Below, piece by piece: positions 48,585 through 61,273 of a stretch of DNA of 64,000 nucleotides. The stretch's first letter is position 1, and the number at the start of each line of letters is the position of its first letter. Location: contig JAMKCH010036015.1 of the NCBI GenBank assembly GCA_023653785.1, forward strand, positions 83,693 through 147,692. The letters run 5' to 3'. A model generated the notes under the pieces. The model did no database searches. It was not told the origin of the DNA and saw only the letters and a list, made by a program, of their open reading frames with translations. A program made the position numbers and the translations under genes. The stretch comes from Ophioderma brevispina (Eukaryota; Echinodermata; Ophiuroidea; Amphilepidida; Ophiodermatidae).

Positions 48585-48921
48585 CAAAAACATCCATAGA
48601 ACCCCTTCGTTTTCCGGAGATATTTGAGATTTAGTTTCATTTACACACATTCTCTATGACGGACTGATAACGTTAGTCTCTCACACAGTATCAAGTTAGG
48701 TAATATATTTCGCAGTCTGTGACACAGACTATACCGTGAGAAATGCTTACCGGACCGCCATAATTTCCCCACGATGTAGTCTGTGTCACAGACTGCGAAA
48801 GATATTATCTAACTTGACACTGTGTGAGAGACTAACGTTATCAGTCCGTCATAGAGAATGTGTGTAAATGAAACTAAATCGCAAATATCTCCGGAAAACG
48901 AAGGGGTTGATGGATGTTTTT
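48585..48921. mobile_element. Long hairpin: 145 bp near-perfect inverted repeat
   Basis: The left arm 48585-48730 and right arm 48778-48921 are reverse complements with very few mismatches. Landmarks such as 'cgttttccggagatattt', 'cattctctatgacggactga' and 'agtctgtgacacagact' recur inverted. The loop is only 47 bp. It has no TTAA edges and no coding frame. It may be a MITE or a recent inverted duplication. A transcript would fold into a long double-stranded RNA. Confidence 0.85.
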
Positions 48922-48973
48922 GATGTTTTCGTCATCCTAATTGGCCGACACTGCAACGCATTTTGAAATTTCG

Positions 48974-49005
48974 GCAACGCGTTGTGACTTCTCACAACGT
49001 GTTGC
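48974..49005. repeat. Short perfect-type hairpin
   Basis: GCAACGCGTTGTGA, a CTTC loop, then TCACAACGTGTTGC form a 14 bp stem with one G-T wobble or mismatch. It is isolated, with no T-tract or gene context. Confidence 0.6.
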
Positions 49006-50277
49006 GGCAATCGTTATGACCCTCATGGCTTGCCATACACAGGTCAACTTGAAACTTACCATCTATTCCATTATCCAAAACAAAACATTCGTCAGTTTAG
49101 TCAAACTATTATTTTTACTATATAGCATATAATGCAATCCATTCACAATAATATACTGGATCGGGCATGCTGACGACAATTGTCATGATTGTGGTGCTAC
49201 GTTTGGTAAGTTGGACAGAATTTCCTGAAATCAGCACAGTAGTAAAATATATTTATGATTTGACCCAAAACAAATTGCAAAAGAAACAATTTTGGTGGTA
49301 ATATACGGTGAAATTTTGAATTTGTTTACAGATTGCTTTTAATGATTTTCTGTTTAAATTTGGTAAGAAAAAAATTACCCATGTGTGCATTTTATTTAAA
49401 AAAACACCTGAATCTCTTCATACTTTTGTGAATGTGAAAAAGTAAAACCATTTTGGGATTAACTGCTTTCTTTAGTTAATGATAAGCCCCACTCAAAATA
49501 TAACATTTCAATAAAACTTGATGCTATGCTTAGAGTTACAAACAATTGTTTTATTTTTTAATTATATTTTTAAGTATCGATTTCAAGAGAGCGCTCCAAA
49601 TTTAACTGCATAATCATTTTTCTTGTTGAAAACGTAATTCAGGGTATCATATCGCACACAAGAGGCAAATTAACAAGTCGCTTTAAAAAGAGTGGTACTT
49701 TGATTTTCAAACTTGTTATGTTTTGTATACATGTACATCCATAAGTACATTTTTAAGTATTCTGCTGCTACAATTTTGTTATATTCATCTATTTATTGGT
49801 TTGTTTGTTGTGATTTTGTGCGTGTGTGTTCACTAACATGACAAAAATATCTTCCTTGCACTACGGTAGAAATACCAATAGTATGTAGATCACTTCAGGC
49901 GGTGGCGGCCGAGCCTCATTCATTATAGCAACTCACCAAAAATGTCAAAAAGAAATTAAACAATACGGAGTGCAAACCACAGACCAATTTGGGTGCTTTG
50001 ATGTGAGTCGGTCATGGGTGTTCCCATGACCCACATACGACCTCATCCTCGTTCGTTATTAATACCAAAAAAAAATCAGAAATAATCCTTCCATCCAGTG
50101 GAGTTGATTCTTCATCTCCAATGGTTTTGGAATAAGAAAATATTCCTTGACAACATATAAACAATTTTCGTCAAGAGTTCACTTTTACGTGTTAAACCAA
50201 TGGCAACGTCTGAAATTGGGATTCAGGCTTGGCCGCCCTCCCCTGGATCGCTTGTACGATTCGGACAGTGTCGTCGA
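49006..50277. other. Non-coding, no feature recognised
   Basis: AT-rich sequence with scattered stops in all frames and no repeat structure identified. Confidence 0.45.
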
Positions 50278-50380
50278 GTGCCAAATTGTGTAAACACGTA
50301 TTTCAATACGGAATAAATCGCAATCTCATCATAGTGTGCAGTTCACACTCCATAGAAAAACGTTTTACACAATTTGGCAC
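50278..50380. mobile_element. Small inverted-repeat element
   Basis: GTGCCAAATTGTGTAAA at 50278 is matched by its inverse TTTACACAATTTGGCAC ending at 50380. The stem is about 17 bp around an 69 bp interior. It may be a very short MITE. Confidence 0.45.
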
Positions 50381-53300
50381 CCGCCAGTGGTGCCAGTTCC
50401 GCTTGACCTAAATACAGCCACGCCTCGTTAGCAAACCATGCTATCTACTGATGATAGCAAATCATCACTTCAGTATGTCTTGAATAAGATCTTGTAAAGA
50501 AAATCATAAGTAAAAGCCACGAAAATTGTTACATAGGCTATCCATCTAAATCTTAAAGCCTGCATAGCGTCAATCCGACAGGTGGATATGTTCCAGGAAT
50601 TAGATTAGGCTGTAACGAAATGTAATCTACTTTAGTGTTGGCGCCTCTTCATTCATCCCCCTTTCGCTTATATATCAGACAACCCAAGATCTATATTCGC
50701 GTGTTGGCCGTTTCATGTTTAGCCATAGGATGCCCTCTGGCCGTTAACGACCGTCTGACTGTCCGGCTTATGGGAGCCAATTTGGCTATATGATTACCCA
50801 GATGCTGGGATTCTGGGATATTGGTTCTCAAAACGGCGTAAATTAAATGCCATCACAAGCAGTTTTCTGACGTTTTATTATTTATTAGTACACACTAGAA
50901 ATTAATCGTTTGTAAATTGCCATATATAAGTATTAAAATGTTGAAAGTAGTCTGTAGCGGCCCGGCTCCCTAGACCGCTGGTGTCGCCAGCTTGTTGCGC
51001 TGCATTTATCACGGAACTTCACGGCAAATTATTGCTCTAATCAAATGATTACATATCGAGAGAAAAGCAAAAGCGAAAGATGCGACACTATGGCTCCTTG
51101 TTGAAAGGACAGATTGTAGGGTATTGCACGCCTATAAACAAACTAGATAAAGCTAAAATCTAGCCGGAGGGTATATAAAAACCAGTTAGAAAATTTAACT
51201 TATATACCCTTATCACTTACATAAATCCGTAATAACGAAGTGTCATTTTGCACGCAAAGTTTTCATTTGTATTGACAAGGTATGATCATTAATCAGGTTT
51301 CAATACCAGTGCAAGTTAGCATTTGTTCCTAAATACTAATTAGAACTCGTTGAATAACATATAAAAATTCCTTTAAAAAGGAAAGGGCGAGTCAAGGGGA
51401 AATAGCCATGTAAAAGGTATGGGAAGGGATTAGTAAGATGACATTTTGTGGGAGTTTTTCCAAGTTGACTTTGTGATTTTTGGACACACTTAGCCGAGGT
51501 ATACATGAACGTAAATAATTTAACACAGAGTGAATAGAGGGTTCACATCCCTCTATTACATTTACGATTTTAAAGGAAAAATGCGACCAATCCAAATACA
51601 ACATAATACACTTTATTCGGGAAACAATCAACGCTATACTTATCCACCACAAGGTTTGACCACTGCAGACTCACCAGCAGAACTAAAAGAAGCAATTCCA
51701 GATATTTTGCATGCCGACGGACCCGTAAAAGTATTGTTATAGGATTTCGGCACACGTACCAAGTTGATCCCTACATTTTGTTTTAAATAATTATTTTAAA
51801 GCCCTTTAAAAAATGTAAAGCTCCCACTTTCAGCAACATTGTCACCCAATGACTTCATATCATTTTTCTTAAATTTTACTCTGTCCCACAAAGACTTAAA
51901 TTGTCAACATTTTAAAATGTTCACCCACGCCATTGCACTATTTCAATTCATATACAACTTAGAACATGCGTTACTTCATGACATATTACATATCATTCCA
52001 CCGTATTTACTCGTAAATATCACATTCTATTAAAAGTGTGCACATAGGTAAAAGGTCACACACAGGGGAAATGCACTAGTACTACTAACATGAGATCTGT
52101 CTGTCCGATTATGCGTTTTGAAGCCCCTTGACCTATGGACCCTAATGTTTGACATGCAGGTAGAAAACAACAGCCTGAGGCTTATTATCACGGTTCAGGG
52201 TGACCCAAAAAAAAAATCAAAAGTCATCTAGAGGTTAATTTGCGTAAAAATGCCGTATAACCGCAAAACTTAAATAAAGGTGACTGATCCAATCAAATCC
52301 AGCCATTCATGTTCCTAAAAAATATAAGAGCCTCATTATTAAAGGTTGCTGATCCAATCAAAATCCTACCACTAATGTTTCCTCGAGGCCTCACTTATAT
52401 ACATAAAAGAATTAAATCAATCCCACCTTTGGATATTGAAAGATTTTGAAAACTTTTTTATTCATACATCAAAATGAAAACATTGCTTACAGGGGATTTC
52501 GTGTATCCTCCCCGCATATTCCCCTGTGATTTCCTAAAAGAAATACTAATTATTTTAAAGAAATATAATTTTTATATCACTGAACCGTTGACTCAACATT
52601 AAAATAAAGCAATTATCATCTTCATATACCTTCACATACCATTAATGGATTATTTCCTCTTGACCCGCTCTTTCTTTTAAAGGAATTTTTATTTATTATG
52701 TATTGATATCGCCCACGACTTCCTACATGTGGTGCCAAACGTTTAAGCTTCCGTTCATTCAATGCACTTCATGGCTCAGCATTTGTTACCAAATAAGCAT
52801 ATATCATCTTACTAGTACCGTCACATACCAATTACTGGATATTTCCTCTTGAAACGCCCCAGCCCTTTCCTTTTTAAGAAATTTTATTTATTAGTAGTGA
52901 TTCGCCCACGACTTGCTCATGTGGTGCCCAACGTTAAGCATCCGTTCATTCAATCACTCATAACGATTTAAAGACGCTGTTAACCAGCAAATTACTGTAA
53001 AATTTCTCAGGAACCGTTCGCTATATTGTCCCTGTATTTCATACGCTTTTGAACACTAATATCTTTTTGGTAATTTCCGTTCAGGTTTTTCGTTGGGCCT
53101 ATCTTAAGTGAGTACATATCCATATGACGTAAAAGTGGCACAACCCTTTCATAAACTATCACACATGTAGATTTTAGAGGATTATATCGGCACAATATTT
53201 TTCTCAACACGGCTATTTGAAAAGTAGGTCAAACACCAGCGAATAGAGCGGGTAGCCGCAGGCTACCCCCGCCCAAGGAAAAAGGCACGTCTCTAAGTTA

Positions 53301-54426
53301 ACCAAACCAACTTGCTTACTTGAGTACCCCCACATATATAGAAAAAGCCCAGGATGGCTTTTCAAGCGATGCCGAAGACCATTAAAGATTGTTGAGTAAC
53401 AAGTTTTATAAGACCATATAAAACACATTCCTCTCCTCAGTCTCTTAGTAATCTGAATAACCTTTTTGGACATACAAATCAATTGGGGATGTAAAAGTCT
53501 TATTTAAGGCACATTTTCAACAAAAATGAATCTTTCAATGTCTCTCAAATATGCACTCATTGTCCTCAATCATTTCGATGAAATGGAATTTGTGGACTTT
53601 GAGGCAAACTTTTCTTTTTTCCAAAAAACCTCCCAAACCCAAAGTTGCACTTTATGATTTTTTAAAATATTGGGGGAAAATTCCCGAGCAAAACTTTAAT
53701 CATATTAACCATGCTCTAGTTACAAAGTAAATGGGATATTGCGTATTTAAATGTTTCCACAACGACAGAATGTCAAGTACACACTAAATAAGAACTAGTC
53801 ATCATTATAGAGCATGACATTGTCTACTTGTATTTTCTTCCAGGTGGCGACGTCGGAAATTTGAAAGGATAGGGGCATGTAACTAAAAGGATATTAATCT
53901 TTCGTCTCTGATGAATGATCAAAGAACCTGATTTTTGTTTAGATTACCATTCACATTTAGGCAAGTATTCTATTCACTAATGAAAATGACCAGGGAATGT
54001 GTCTTTTACGCACTGTTTGCACTGCACACATAGTCATTAACAGCGATGTTTACACTCCAGTAACTTTCGATTGCCAGGCAGACACCCCCCCCCATTCGAG
54101 ATCATTAACCAGTGTCAAAGGTTTGTAGTATAGTGAGGATACCCACCTTATATCAGAGGGGACAGGTCTATTCCGTTCTAAAATTCCTATACTTTTATGG
54201 CAGTAAGTTTTAAATATAAGGAAATAAAGAGGATAAAGTAGGGCTGGTCAAAAACGTATATTTTGCAGTGCAGCTGCATTGATGATCAAAACTAGTCGAA
54301 GCATACGAGATACGGTAAATACGTGATACGTACCTTAGGAATCCTACGTCAGACGTTGAACTTGTGCGTGAAGTTCCAATCTTTTGTACAATGGCTCGTC
54401 AATAGAAATTTCATGCCACGCGTAGG
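50381..54426. other. Non-coding with local duplications
   Basis: A 70-codon frame at 51530-51742 lacks splice context and homology. Two diverged direct copies of about 155 bp lie at 52613-52765 and 52798-52954 ('cgcccacgact', 'catgtggtgcc', 'ccgttcattcaat'). A shorter pair ('gctgatccaatcaaa') is at about 52280 and 52348. No gene was recognised. Confidence 0.45.
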
Positions 54427-54745
54427 TTATTAACTTTAGTAACCATTGTTCGTGCACGCTATCTTCAGTAGATAGCATTTGGAAGGCGCATACATGCATG
54501 GATTCGGAATATCTGCAGCAATTTCAAGGGTATAAATTAGGTCAAACTTAATTTCTTGTTCTTCTCAACCATTTGTCTCAAATATTCCCTCATGCATTAC
54601 ACGTTCAGGCTTGCAATTTCCAGATCATGAAATTTCCCAAGTTAGATACTATTTTGTGTCATATTATAATCTCCAAGGTACAGGGAGTTTTTAATGGATG
54701 CCGTGTTCACGGTAAAACGGGAAGCACAAGACAGAGTAAGTCCAT
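54427..54745 (+). repeat. Dispersed repeat, copy 1 (pair with 61.57 kb)
   Basis: Shares 'gctatcttcagtagatagca', 'atatctgcagcaatttcaa', 'cttgttcttctcaaccattt' and 'ggatgccgtgttcacggtaa' in the same order and orientation as 61571-61893. A 106-codon frame (54573-54893) starts inside it and runs past its end. It is not conserved in copy 2, so it is not supported as a gene. Confidence 0.7.
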
Positions 54746-56175
54746 GTTAAGAAGATACGGTCATCAATCACAAACTAATCGAGATCAGTCGGCAAATGAC
54801 GACGTTAACAGCGAACCACGTCGTTTTCAACCCGTTTACCCTTTTAAGGCTTTACATTCTCTAGTTTCTCCAAAACCGCGTCCAATCTTTTGACATGATG
54901 GGTACGGTATAGAAATTCTTTGACAAGGTTAAAAATTATTTTGAAATGCATGTATGCGGTATTTTGAATGGTGAGTAATGGCTCAAAATAAAGGACAAAT
55001 TCAAAATATACTTTAAAAAAATTAATGCGTTCAGAATGTAATCCACCAAGATGAGGGATGAGTGTAAGTCTTTATCAGTTTTATTTCCCGTTGTTATTAA
55101 TTCGTCGTGTTTTTTTTTTATCAGAAATCGTCATTTAATTTAATAGAAAATTTAGCAGTACTTATCAGCAATTTATTTTGAATATATTCCGTGACATGAA
55201 CCCTTAACCGACTAAGTAGTTCAGAAGTTAACTTCGAAGTGCAGGTGGTTAAGTGATTTTTAATATCTTTTAAATTATTGATGACGATGGTACTTTGAAC
55301 AATTTACGCCAGAGGGAAGGGAAGTTCAAATACTCTGCAAGTGACAAGGCGGTGGTAACTTATGATGGCACTTGAGATTGTCTCGGTTTGTGTCCGGTTT
55401 TATGAAGTCCGTTTGATTTAACAAGGTTTTTGCCGCAACCTGTTCAACAACTGTGTTTTGGGTGTAATAAAAGGCGTATCCACAAATGCAATTTGTGTAT
55501 TTTGTACGCAGGGGTTGTGGGGAATGCAGCCGCACCCCAAACTTCAAAAAAGGACACTTTTTGCTGGTTTTCCAAAATTTAGAGACAATGTGATGACCAC
55601 TTTCTGGCGATGAGATGGCCAACAAGTCAAAAAAGGACAACTTTTAGGGGGTTGGGGTTGGGTTAGGTGCACTTTTTGCAAAAAGGCCCACTTTTTCGAA
55701 GTCCCGCACCCTAACAATCCTGCACTGTTAAAAATGTTCCTAATTTTACCAGACTTTACCTTTTAAATTACGGTAAACCCCGATTATTCAATAATCTTCA
55801 CGTTTTGTTACTTATACCTAACATAAAATTACAATTTGGAAGCAGAAAAATGTAAATAAACAGTGGTTAGAAAATAATACTACACATTTTGAAAAAGGGT
55901 TGTATTTATACGCTGACCGTTATTATATTTCCCGTAATATTATTGTCTTTTGTAACTTGCTTGTTTTTAATGTAAGAATATGAACTATGAAGATAGTTTA
56001 ACCAATAAAATGCGTTAAATAACATCATTACAAAACGCAAAATCTTTCCCTTTTATTAATAGTTTTAAAAACTCTTGTAGAACTCGATTCCTACTCTTTG
56101 TATTATAATTATTTAGTTTAATTTGGAAAAAAAGTAGTACATAATATATTTAATTTCAGCAGCCGATATCTGTAA
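54746..56175. other. Non-coding with a repeat relic at about 55530-55730
   Basis: The segment at 55530-55730 carries 'aaaaaaggacaacttttagg' and 'cactttttcgaagtcccgca', the same family as 22.99-23.18 kb. The rest is AT-rich without features. Confidence 0.45.
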
Positions 56176-56592
56176 AGTCATGTAGTGTAGTGGATACGGT
56201 TCAGGACTTGTAATCAGAGATTTCGAAATATAATTATTTTGAGTAGAAATTAAAAATAGTCATCTAGAACTAAAGATAGTCACCTAAAATGTTCAATTCC
56301 AAAGTTAGAGATGAATCGGATTTTCCGTTTTCACGCAGCAAACATCTATGCACAGTATAACACTCCCATAGGATACCGTGTATAACAAAAATTCCGGATC
56401 CGGAATTTTATAACTAAGTTGTGATTTTCTATATGAAGGACTTCGATTTGAGCTTAGTTATTTCACACAATGATTAGTATATAGACAAGCATTATGTACA
56501 TCATGCAAAAAACACGATTTGTTTGAAAATTTAGTGCGCCCTCATCGGGAAATCCCTGAGTCGGCCTTTAAGGCCCTGGTTCGAATCTATAT
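56176..56592 (+). pseudogene. tRNA-like sequence (or SINE head) split by an insertion
   Basis: The left part (56176-56218) has an A-box-like TAGTGTAGTGG and an anticodon-loop-like CTTGTAA (anticodon TGT, Thr type). The right part (from 56572) has GGCCCTGGTTCGAATC, a variable loop plus B-box. Joined, the two would have normal tRNA spacing. Instead about 353 bp intervenes, containing the dispersed repeat also found in intron 1 and ending TTTAA directly before the right half. The stems pair poorly, so the tRNA was already decayed or is a SINE head. Confidence 0.35.
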
Positions 56593-59104
56593 AAGTGCAT
56601 GTATTAACTTTACTCATGATGATTAAGTAATAATATTGGTGACGTTAGAATCCGTACATTACCATATAAAACAAAATAATGGTTTAAATTTTTACTTGCC
56701 TTTTTCCTCAAAATTGTTTACCTGAAATATCATTTTTTTCAAACATGTGGTGACGTATAAATACAACGTTTGTATGATGTCATAGCTACAACGTGAAAAT
56801 TTGGTCAGAAGATTGTAATAATGTTTGAATTCATAATATTGTTTAACAAGTCAAAAACCAACAATACCGTTGAAGCTGAGATTTCACGCCGTTATTTTAC
56901 GTTCCCTGCAATAGTTTCGTATTTTTACGGCTACAGTTATTTTACGTTCTGCACGTTGTGAGTCCCAGCTGCCAGTCAAAACGCTGTTTTTTCACAGGTT
57001 TATTTTTAACAGTGTGCGTACGGTCCCGTGTAACTCTTACATGCAATTTGTTTATTTTTTAACTATTATATGCAATTCGTGATCCTGTACAATTAGTGTA
57101 TTTGAAACACTTACCTAAGTATTTTTAAGAATCGATGTCCTCATGTTGATCCGTATTTGCTGTTTGGCAACTTGCAACGAAATCCCAGTGCTTTTACTAA
57201 CATCATCCAAAATGGTTTCAGTCGGGTTTCAGTTTACATTCCTACATTTTTTCTACAATAATTTCTTCAGTGCGTCAATTAGTTAAATCAACATTGTTTT
57301 CTCAAAATATGTCCATGCAAGCTTCTCAATAACTTTCAGATTGCATAACCACCTACCACACAATGGCACTTGTTTTATTTAGATGCAATGCATGGAGCGT
57401 TTTTTCTATATACATTTTAAGGATTTGCAAAAATATTAATAAGAGACAGAAAATTCAAGTAAACACACAATGTTATCATGTAACAGTGTGACTGTTATTG
57501 ACAGGAAACGGTTTAAAACTCAGCTGTTTTGGAATGTTTGAGGTGTTTAAGAATGCCAACTTTACACCTGTACACGACAGGTACTCGTCACGTGCTTTTG
57601 AACTGCAAATACCGGGTGTATTTGCATACGCGATAGAACCTTGGACAAAGTTTTTACCACGCCACACCCATTATCACACTGGGGGGTTGGCACTCCCGTG
57701 TTGTAGCTTTCCCAGATATCTTCAATTCAGGAGATTCAAGGGTAACTATACAAGCACGTGACGTCATTTCCAAAATATTTTCCCGGGATATTTTCTAACT
57801 TCTTTTCACCCCATTGGACAGCTTGGATCCTTTCATAGATCGAGGCTGTTTTCCCTACACGTCATGTTTTTTTTTATTCTTTTGATCGTAGCAAAGGAAG
57901 AGTTCTACGAGATAATATCCTTTCACCCTAATTTCACTATAGATGAGGTGACATGTTACGTCAACGTCGGACAACGAACAAAACACTATTCATATTTAAT
58001 TGACGTAATTAGATGAGTTGATTCAATTTCTCGTTAGTTTTATTGGATTTAAACTAACAACAACTGGCTAAAACAGATTTTTTTTCCAGTTTTTGCCACT
58101 TTGCTGATAAGCCAAACCCTGCAAATTTTGTGATAAATTGTTTCTTATAATCAAAAAGTTCTTTTCTGAAGCCCAAGCCTGTCATTTTTTAAAGGTTGGC
58201 AGAACTTTTGTTCAGAAATAAATGGTAACAAGTACGTCAATATGGGATCCATAAGGACCTGCTAATCATCCAGGTGCTCCCCCCTCCAACTTCAAAGAAA
58301 ATTTAGATCATTCCTTTTTTTATGTAAATGTATTTCAATTATATTTACATTCATGAGCATATTTTGTACATAATAAAGTATTTTAGAAGAAAAATGTGAA
58401 AAATTTATCCTTTTTTTAGTTTTTGCCACTTTTAGTGGCAAAAACTGGCAAAAAGGTGTTTTTGCCAAGTGGAAACCATTGTTAAACCCGCGGTTTTTCC
58501 ACTCGTGGCAAAAACCGGTTCATCCTTCATGTAAGACTCACGGAATTAGCGTAGCATGAAATCTTCTATAAAAGGATCAAATGATTACTAGGATTGTACA
58601 GCTTTATTCAGTAAAGGAGTCTTTACATTAGTCTAACTGATGAATATCTTACACCAAGGACACACCCAAAAACCTGCGAACCCTGGTCTATGGAAATTGA
58701 CAATTTAAATTTGCCGATTCAAGGACTTCATTGTAAAGCCATACTAGGGAAATTGGTATTTATTTTCATATCAGTGGAAAGAAGAGTACCATAATTATCC
58801 ACTGGTATCAAAATGATAAGTATCAGGTGCTTTATAAAGCACTCTCGATCCTCCAACCCCTTGCTAAACCGCGTTACAAAAAAAAATGGGTAAGGCAAGG
58901 GTTAAACAACTTTTTTGTTTATGGAGCTGTTTGGCACTGTCAGTGACCCAAGAATAATTGCATGGTACATTTTTTCAAATATTGCGCACAGTATGCCTCC
59001 AAAACTAAAAATAACCCTAAATTTGTGTCATTTTTCTTACAGTAGCGCAAGTGTTATTTTTCTTGTAATATTGTTTTTTAAATGTTTAATTTTTATTTAC
59101 ATGT
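56593..59104. other. Non-coding, no gene recognised
   Basis: An 87-codon frame at 57498-57761 has no acceptor or recognisable domain. There are tandem-like 'ggcaaaaact' motifs at about 58420-58460. Nothing else is supportable. Confidence 0.4.
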
Positions 59105-59275
59105 TGAAAGCAGGTCCCGCTGGGGGTATAATCTTACCATAAATCGGTCCAGTCGGGGTATATTTCACTGAAAATTGGTTTATTAGTACCAAAAACTGGT
59201 CCCTAATTATGGGTGTTGATCCCGTTATGGGTCACTTTCAGAACCCCTGGAACTGGAACGAGCATGGGATAACCC
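59105..59275 (+). repeat. Fragment of the 35.8-36.2 kb element
   Basis: Begins 'gcaggtcccgctgggggtat' and ends at 'ggaacgagcatgggataacc', matching 36042-36217 in order ('gtatatttcactgaaaattgg'). It joins directly to a MITE family 2 copy. Confidence 0.6.
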
Positions 59276-59594
59276 AATTTAATCAAAGTTTTCATCTTGA
59301 TTAAATGACTTTGACCCCATAATCCCATCTCTAAGTTTTCAAGCCGACATTTCGATCAGTTTTGATGTGAGAGCTAAAACCCTCATTTTGTACAAACCAT
59401 ACAGTAACTGTGTAAAATTATTATTGATCAACCAAAATGGGCACATCTTTGCTCATAACATCGAAACCAAATATCCTTTAGTCCTAGATTTCAGAGGGTA
59501 AATTAGAAAACAGACACCAACATTTTTATCACTTCCAGTAAAATATGGGTTTCTGAGGGACAAGGCTATTAGCGATCGGGCCATGGACCTTTAA
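59265..59594 (+). mobile_element. MITE family 2, left-truncated copy
   Basis: Matches the family from 'caaagttttcatcttgatta' to the right end CGATCGGGCCATGGACCTTTAA, with TTAA at 59591-59594. The left end was lost at the junction with the preceding repeat. Confidence 0.65.
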
Positions 59595-59819
59595 AAGTTC
59601 TATACAAGTCCCTACTTATCCCATGGCATAATTTTTTTCATATTTATACCATTAAGTCATGTTTTTACTTTGACCCTTTTTGTCATTTAATCGTACATCC
59701 CAGAGGTTAAGAGTGACAAAACCAAACCAAATGTCTCTGTGCTGACGGTCTAGATGAACTAGGTAGCACTATCCGACACTGGGAGTGTAAAGGGGTCACC
59801 TGAAATGAACAAAAATGGG

Positions 59820-60760
59820 AGTCTGCCGGGTACCACCCGCTGCGTGTAGTCCTGGGGGGACCCCCCAAAGAGCCAAAAAATGGGTGCTAGATAGATGAAA
59901 GAGGTACCACTTAAATCCACCACCATTTTGTGCGCACTGCCATGCCTACATCAGCAGCACAAACGACAGACATTTTCTCCGCTGCAAAAGGTCCGCCAGA
60001 CCCCCCACAAAGGGACCCCCAAATTGGGCTAGCTTAGACGAGTGAGGTACCACTCAGAAATAATGTCAAATTAACAAGGTGTGTTTGTGGAATACAAAAT
60101 GGGTAATACCAGACTAATTGTCAGCTGCACTACAGGTACCAGACACTTCAAATATGACCGTCCTAGACTCTGCTGGCCATCTAAGCTAGCCTAGATATTG
60201 GGGGTACCACATGAAATCATGTTTAAAGGATGTATCGGACCTCAAGGAACATAGAATGACCTATGGCAGAACAAATATCCGCTGTCTTAGGCCTACCAGA
60301 CCCCGTATATGGGCCCACCTAGGCTAGCCTAAATATTAAAGGTACCAGCTAAAACCAGGTTTAGATCAATCACTGTCTAGGGAATAAATAAAAAATGGCC
60401 CATACCAGAATACTAATCCATCTGATAATACCAGACATTATCAGCTGCACTACAGGTACCAGACACTTCAAAATGGTCGCCCTAGACTCTGCTGTCCCAA
60501 CTAGGCAAGCCTAGATATTAGGGGTACCACATGAAATCAAGTTTAAATGATCTATCGCACCTCAAGGAATATAGAATGGCCTATGACAGAACAAATATCT
60601 ACTGTCTTATGCCTACCAGACCCCCCTAAACGGGCCCTCGGGCCACCTAGGCTAGCATAAATATTAAAGGTACCAGGTAAAATCAGGTTAAGATGATCAA
60701 TCACAGTGTAGGGAATAAAGAATTACCCAAACCAGAATAATAATATATTACCTTGGTTCT
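59820..60760. repeat. Tandem repeat with 320 bp period and regular GGTACCA sites
   Basis: Two clear copies are offset by 320-328 bp: GGTACC at 60134 and 60455, 60203 and 60523, 60341 and 60669. Both have 'cagctgcactacaggtacca', 'ctagactctgctg' and 'acctcaaggaa'. Within each copy are related sub-blocks ending in 'ccagaccccc' and 'ctaggctagcctaaatatta'. A more decayed block at 59820-60060 extends the array leftward. Confidence 0.7.
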
Positions 60761-60822
60761 ACCAGCCTCCGTAGTAAGCTGTTGGATCCAAAGTAGGTTA
60801 GTCTAAGTAGACATACTAGTAT

Positions 60823-61033
60823 TGGGCCGTTCTTCGGGAAGTCACACACGTGACCGAACTTTATTTGCATCCAGTGACAAAACAACCAATCCAGCGAAAG
60901 TGGAAATGTTATTTTTGGTTAGGTTTTATCCAAACCTAACCCAAATAATGTTTCCACTTTTGCTAGGTTGGGTGTTTTGCCATGGGAGGCATATAAAGTC
61001 CAGTCATGTGTGTGATTCCCGAATAATGGCCCA
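60823..61033. mobile_element. Palindromic MITE, 211 bp
   Basis: The ends TGGGCCGTTCTTCGGGAA and, inverted, TGGGCCATTATTCGGGAA are followed by 'cacacacgtgac'/'cacacacatgac'. Inner arms around 'aacattatttgggttaggt' and its inverse extend the palindrome almost to the centre. It is non-coding. Confidence 0.7.
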
Positions 61034-61273
61034 TTAAAGTTATCAACTGAATCAGGTTTAGGCTCATATGAACAACCTCAACCTTGGCTAGTGAATACAA
61101 AGTGACTCATGTCAAAGAATTAAATAAGCCTCATTTCCACAACAACCCATTTCTATGAAAAAGAGGGACAAGCAACCAATAGTAGGTATTAACTGTTTGT
61201 ATGGCATATTTGGCTCATGTCACTATAAAGCAATGATGAAATGGTATTAATAGCTCCTTATACCCGACAGTAG

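Noticed and set aside
51530..51742. 70-codon plus frame ending in a protein-like tail
   Set aside because: There is no acceptor upstream, no recognised family, and an overlapping minus frame of similar length.
52613..52954. LTR pair
   Set aside because: The copies are only about 155 bp, are 185 bp apart, and lack TG...CA ends or internal gag/pol.
54573..54893. 106-codon plus frame
   Set aside because: It begins inside a dispersed repeat and is broken in the second copy at 61.6 kb; no domain seen.
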